Assembly: GCA_039881145.1 (NCBI GenBank) | Contig: JAYKKI010000008.1 | Coordinates: forward strand, 33,133,501-33,197,500 | Length of the DNA stretch: 64,000 bases | Direction: 5' to 3' | Origin: Druceiella hillmani | Taxonomy: Eukaryota > Arthropoda > Insecta > Lepidoptera > Hepialidae | Part shown: positions 60,961 through 64,000 of the stretch, one piece after another | How the letters are laid out: each line of letters opens with the position of its first letter | Numbering within the stretch: position 1 is the stretch's first letter | Program-made: the position numbers and the translations under genes | The notes under the pieces: generated by a model | What the model saw: the letters and a program-made list of their open reading frames with translations, nothing else | What the model was told of the DNA's origin: nothing | Databases searched by the model: none

Positions 60961-61499
60961 ATGAAAATCTTTGAGGAACTCAACTCTTGTAGACTTGTGT
61001 CACTCATTTCTTAAAGACTTAAACGAAATAAGTTTGTTACAAATATCAACTACTAACTTTCTATTTATTGATACTACTAGTTTTCTATGACATTAAACAT
61101 CTGTTAGGTAAACTTACAGGTTACACTTCTTTTGGGCAGACTTGCAGTAGCGAGGTTATTAATACCTTCATTTGACAATAACCTTATCAGATGCATTACG
61201 TTTACGTTTTTTAAGTAATCCATTTAACAATTTACTTTTCAGTTATTACATTCATAATTAAAATTTTACTTGATATGTAATATAATGTAATATTTACTTG
61301 ATTTGCAATTGTGCAACATTTAATTACATTGGATTTATAAATATTCTATTATATCTGTCTATTCACAGAGTTGACATTTTACCAGTGCTTACAGTTAATA
61401 ATTAGAATTAATATTAATCATATTTTGAGACTAGAGACGAAGGAAGGGTACCTATCAAACTACCCGCGTTGGCATTTAGCCGAGAGAAAACTGTAGACT

Positions 61500-61670
61500 T
61501 TTTCGTATCGGACGGGTCTGCTTTTCGACCAAATGATTTTACACAGAATTTTCACTAAACTCAGGACTCCACTTTCAGCATTAAAAAAGAGAATTTTCTG
61601 CAAAATTATTGACTCATCATTTGAAATTTATTTTAAATATCGAAGATGTCTATAGTATACCATGAAAATT
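61500..61670. repeat. Large duplicon S8, copy 2 (left part)
   Basis: Matches 46,880-47,070. Homology then breaks and resumes near 63,340. Confidence 0.7.
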
Positions 61671-61798
61671 ATGAGGCGCATTTTATTACCAGTAGAGTTA
61701 GCCAGCGTACTTTTGCTGATGTAATTTATTATTCAAGGAAATCGGACGACCGTTTCAATTTTCTTCCAAATTTTGTGATTTAAAAAACGATACAGAAT

Positions 61799-61800
61799 CC

Positions 61801-61828
<28 letters not shown>
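61799..61828. repeat. (AT)n microsatellite
   Basis: About 15 AT units at the left of the unmatched insert. Confidence 0.95.
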
Positions 61829-61833
<5 letters not shown>

Positions 61834-62164
61834 TTGGGTGTTCCTTATATAGGCAAAACATATTTTTTGGGATATCGAAACGCATACCCCCTACTGCTTT
61901 TTTAAATACTTAGACTTGCTCAGATACAATTTTATCTCCCTACATCAATATCAACCCATGCCAATAGGCCTCTGAATTTTTCTTAAATAAACGTTTCTAT
62001 AGCTTTTTCTTATGTACCTAGATCAAAGAAAATATTTATATTTTATGAAAATATTTAATAAAAAGCAAGTGATAGATTCATATTTAAGTGGTATAGCTAG
62101 AAGTTATTCCTTCTCTCTAAATGAAATAAGATTTGTCAAACTTTCTTATTTAGAACTCTTCATG

Positions 62165-62681
62165 TCTATTCTGACATTTTGGATTTCGTTCTATCTATTC
62201 TGCTCTATGTACAAATGCGTTGAATAGAAAATTTGTTTAATGGGAAATTATCACAGCTAAGACCTAGTGCTTCTATTAAAGCCTAATGTATATAAACATA
62301 ATTCCTTATGCATAATTGATATAAATCTAAAGCTGCAACTAACTCAGGCGTGATAAAGTCTTCCCTTTCTCTTCTTGTAATAGTTCCAGAACTTACGGAT
62401 TGGGGTGTCTATGGTTCCTCCAGGCTATCGTCAGATGTGATAGGTTGATCGTGCTGTTTTTGAGGTTGTATAGAATTTTGTGTATTAAGAGATGACGATA
62501 AACTTCCGGAACATATTTGATTGAGCTTTTTTATTTCTTTCAGATATACTTTATTCGCGATGATGAACGTGAGAGTGAAATTCGTGGTTGAAAGCGGACC
62601 GAGCAGGGACACTAGCGGTGATTTAAATATAAGTGTTAGTTTACGATTTCCTTTTGGGATTACTGTATGTTCTTCCTATGC
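62165..62681 (-). pseudogene. Relic of a repeat-associated arthropod protein gene
   Basis: One reading frame on the minus strand runs from about 62,681 to 62,165 with TAG stops at 62,409-62,411, 62,283-62,285 and 62,205-62,207 but no frameshift. Segments in order: LGPLSTTNFTLTF, a polar stretch ending DDSLEEP, then TRREREDFITPELVAALD, RNYVYIH, stop, ALIEALGLSCDNFPLNKFSI, QRICT. From memory, uncharacterised, multi-copy proteins in arthropods and hydra read 'ITP.L.AALDR.K.S.R.AV.I..A..EALG...D...NKSSI.RIR'. They are probably encoded by or spread with transposons; I cannot name the family. The segment lies in an insert of about 1.6 kb absent from the 47 kb paralogue. No N-terminal start or downstream region was recognised. 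Confidence 0.65.
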
Positions 62682-62699
62682 TGGTTATTATTTTATGAA

Positions 62700-63330
62700 C
62701 GTAATTTAATGAATTTTATAATAAACTAGGATCTTCATTGATTTTATCTTAATAGCTTTAAATTAGTCAACACTTAGAATAAGATGATCAAGGTTTTGGT
62801 GTTGTTGCTTGATTTCTCTGTGGTTCTGATAACGTGGTATACTACTTATTCGGATATATCATGTTTACTTAAAGTTTTAAGGGTTTACAGATCAATAGAA
62901 TGTTTAATAATATTCGTTATGATTTACCACTTACTGCCGAGGAAGAAAATTTTTGTTAATTTCATTTTCAGAATGACAGCCATACTTATTACTAAAGTAT
63001 TTAACATCTATTATGTTCATATTCATTATAACTATTATGTTCAGTCTATTTTAGTAGTCACGATTCAGTAAATCTAACTTATATACAATTTTGTTTATAA
63101 TATTTGTTTCTGATTTAATGTAGTTCGACAAGTTTTTCAGTCATTATTTGCATTATTCGATTTGCTTCCATAGATTTTCCACTTTGGTTCATTTGAGTTT
63201 TAAATAATTCTGTTTATTTGCCTGATTCAGAGTCATCAATTTATTTACGATAAACAGATTTTTTCAAGTCGTTTGCTACAATTGCTGCATATTTTATATA
63301 TTACATAGCTTCTAAGTATTAACTTTAACC
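62700..63330. other. Remainder of the unmatched insert
   Basis: The plus-strand 95-codon frame at 62,784-63,071 is hydrophobic and AT-rich, with no recognisable family. It may be chance. Confidence 0.4.
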
Positions 63331-63536
63331 ATCTGGTTTGTATTCTTGTATTGAAAAGTTTCATTTGATTCCAATATTTAAATGTTTAATAATATTTTTC
63401 AGCCAAGGTAGTTTTCAAGTTTCATGGTACATTTATTCATTTTCACGATAATGTTTTAATCTAGTCTTCCCTACTACCAGATTATATTTTATAATACTAG
63501 TGATGATGATAAAAAGTATTTTGTATTAATTATTCA

Positions 63537-63779
63537 AATATTGAATATATTTGGCGTTAAGTTTGTAAAATTCATTCTTCACAATTAAATGAAACTACGT
63601 GATATAGTATTATTTCTACTTTCTTTAAGTTCTTTACCACGACTGGGCTATTAGCAAAGATAATCAATCTTTGCTAATAGCCCACCTTAAGATGTTGTAA
63701 TACAACGAAACCTAGGTCGTGGTAAAGAACTTAAAGAAAGTAGAAATAATACTACATCACATAGTTTCATTTAATTGTG
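63537..63779. mobile_element. Hammerhead foldback element with empty paralogous site
   Basis: Left terminus 'tattgaatatatttggcgtt', long inverted arms and a central stem of 'gggctattagcaaaga' facing 'tctttgctaatagccc'. The right arm carries the hammerhead block; the left arm has lost it ('ccacgactgggctat'). 'attaattattca' occurs directly on both sides (63,525-63,536 and 63,780-63,791) and may be a 12-bp target duplication. The 47.39 kb paralogue lacks the element. Confidence 0.85.
63682..63722 (+). ncRNA. Degenerate hammerhead ribozyme motif
   Basis: Plus strand: CCAC, CUUAAGA, U, stem II GUUG/CAAC with loop UAAUA, GAA, stem III ACC/GGU with UA, C, GUGG. Every helix is intact but the invariant G5 of the core is U, which should abolish cleavage. 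Confidence 0.6.
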
Positions 63780-64000
63780 ATTAATTATTCATTTTGGATT
63801 TAGTAAGATAAAAGCTATTTCATCCTCTACTTTATAGTACCTTAGTTTCAGTAGCGCATATACATACGGCTTCTAATTTCTACAAAATCACTAGAATTTT
63901 GTAACATGTAGTTGCAGAAATAAGTAAGTAAAACAGTTTATATTGAAGCAAGTAAAGAAACAATTATTAATTGAATCTATTTATTTGATTCTGGTAGTAT

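Larger units (their letters stand above)
63337..64000. repeat. Large duplicon S8, copy 2 (right part)
   Basis: Matches 47,170-47,600, interrupted by the foldback insertion at 63,537-63,779. It runs off the window end. Confidence 0.8.

Noticed and set aside
62784..63071. 95-codon hydrophobic plus-strand frame
   Set aside because: Could suggest a membrane protein, but AT-rich codons (Ile, Phe, Tyr, Leu) give such frames by chance. No motif recognised.

Overview
The window is AT-rich, gene-poor, repeat-dominated nuclear DNA of an animal, most likely an insect. Three signs point to Insecta and, less firmly, to Lepidoptera. There are two blocks of degenerate CCTAA/TTAGG-type repeats (21.7-22.1 and 55.1-55.7 kb). 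There are minisatellites built on 'gacggacggattt' and an 'ataagggttcc...acggaactctaaaa' motif (18.8-20.0 kb) of a style I know from moth and butterfly genomes. Transposon remnants are of eukaryotic type. I found no intact protein-coding gene, tRNA or rRNA. The open frames present are microsatellite translations, chance frames or transposon debris. A heterochromatic or sex-linked (for example W-chromosome) location would fit but is inference.

Layout. 1-18.6 kb is a mosaic of two to four diverged copies of the same segments in tandem order; one GC-rich core recurs at 3.1, 9.5 and 15.1 kb. A decayed hAT transposon (16,270-17,905) sits in one copy and keeps the transposase C-terminus. 18.8-23.8 kb is a second duplicon, repeated at 54.2-57.7 kb. 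24,853-40,968 is a 16.1-kb tandem satellite of about 94 monomers of 171 bp with nested higher-order duplications. 41.1-47.6 kb resumes the duplicon and is mirrored at 60.1-64.0 kb. The 54-64 kb paralogue runs through the matching position without any satellite. 50.1-52.6 kb repeats segments seen at 4-16 kb.

The most notable signal is a family of short foldback elements (3.8, 4.1, 4.85, 8.1, 21.0, 24.2 and 63.5 kb). Their arms carry a 41-nt motif that folds as a minimal type I hammerhead ribozyme: CUGAAGA core, stem II, GAA, a 3-bp self-complementary stem III, GUC cleavage triplet and a 4-bp helix I. The copy at 4,894-4,934 (minus strand) is intact by eye, the one at 24,260-24,300 nearly so, and others have core mutations. 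Hammerheads with such short stem III are known from Penelope-like retroelements and related retrozymes, so these are probably non-autonomous relatives.

The window also has many near-perfect short hairpins (arms 12-33 bp, loops 3-10 nt). In several, the paralogous copy has only one arm, as expected of local inverted template-switch mutations. The minus strand at 62,165-62,681 carries a broken gene relic of a repeat-associated arthropod protein family. All paralogy and ribozyme calls were made by reading and hand alignment.
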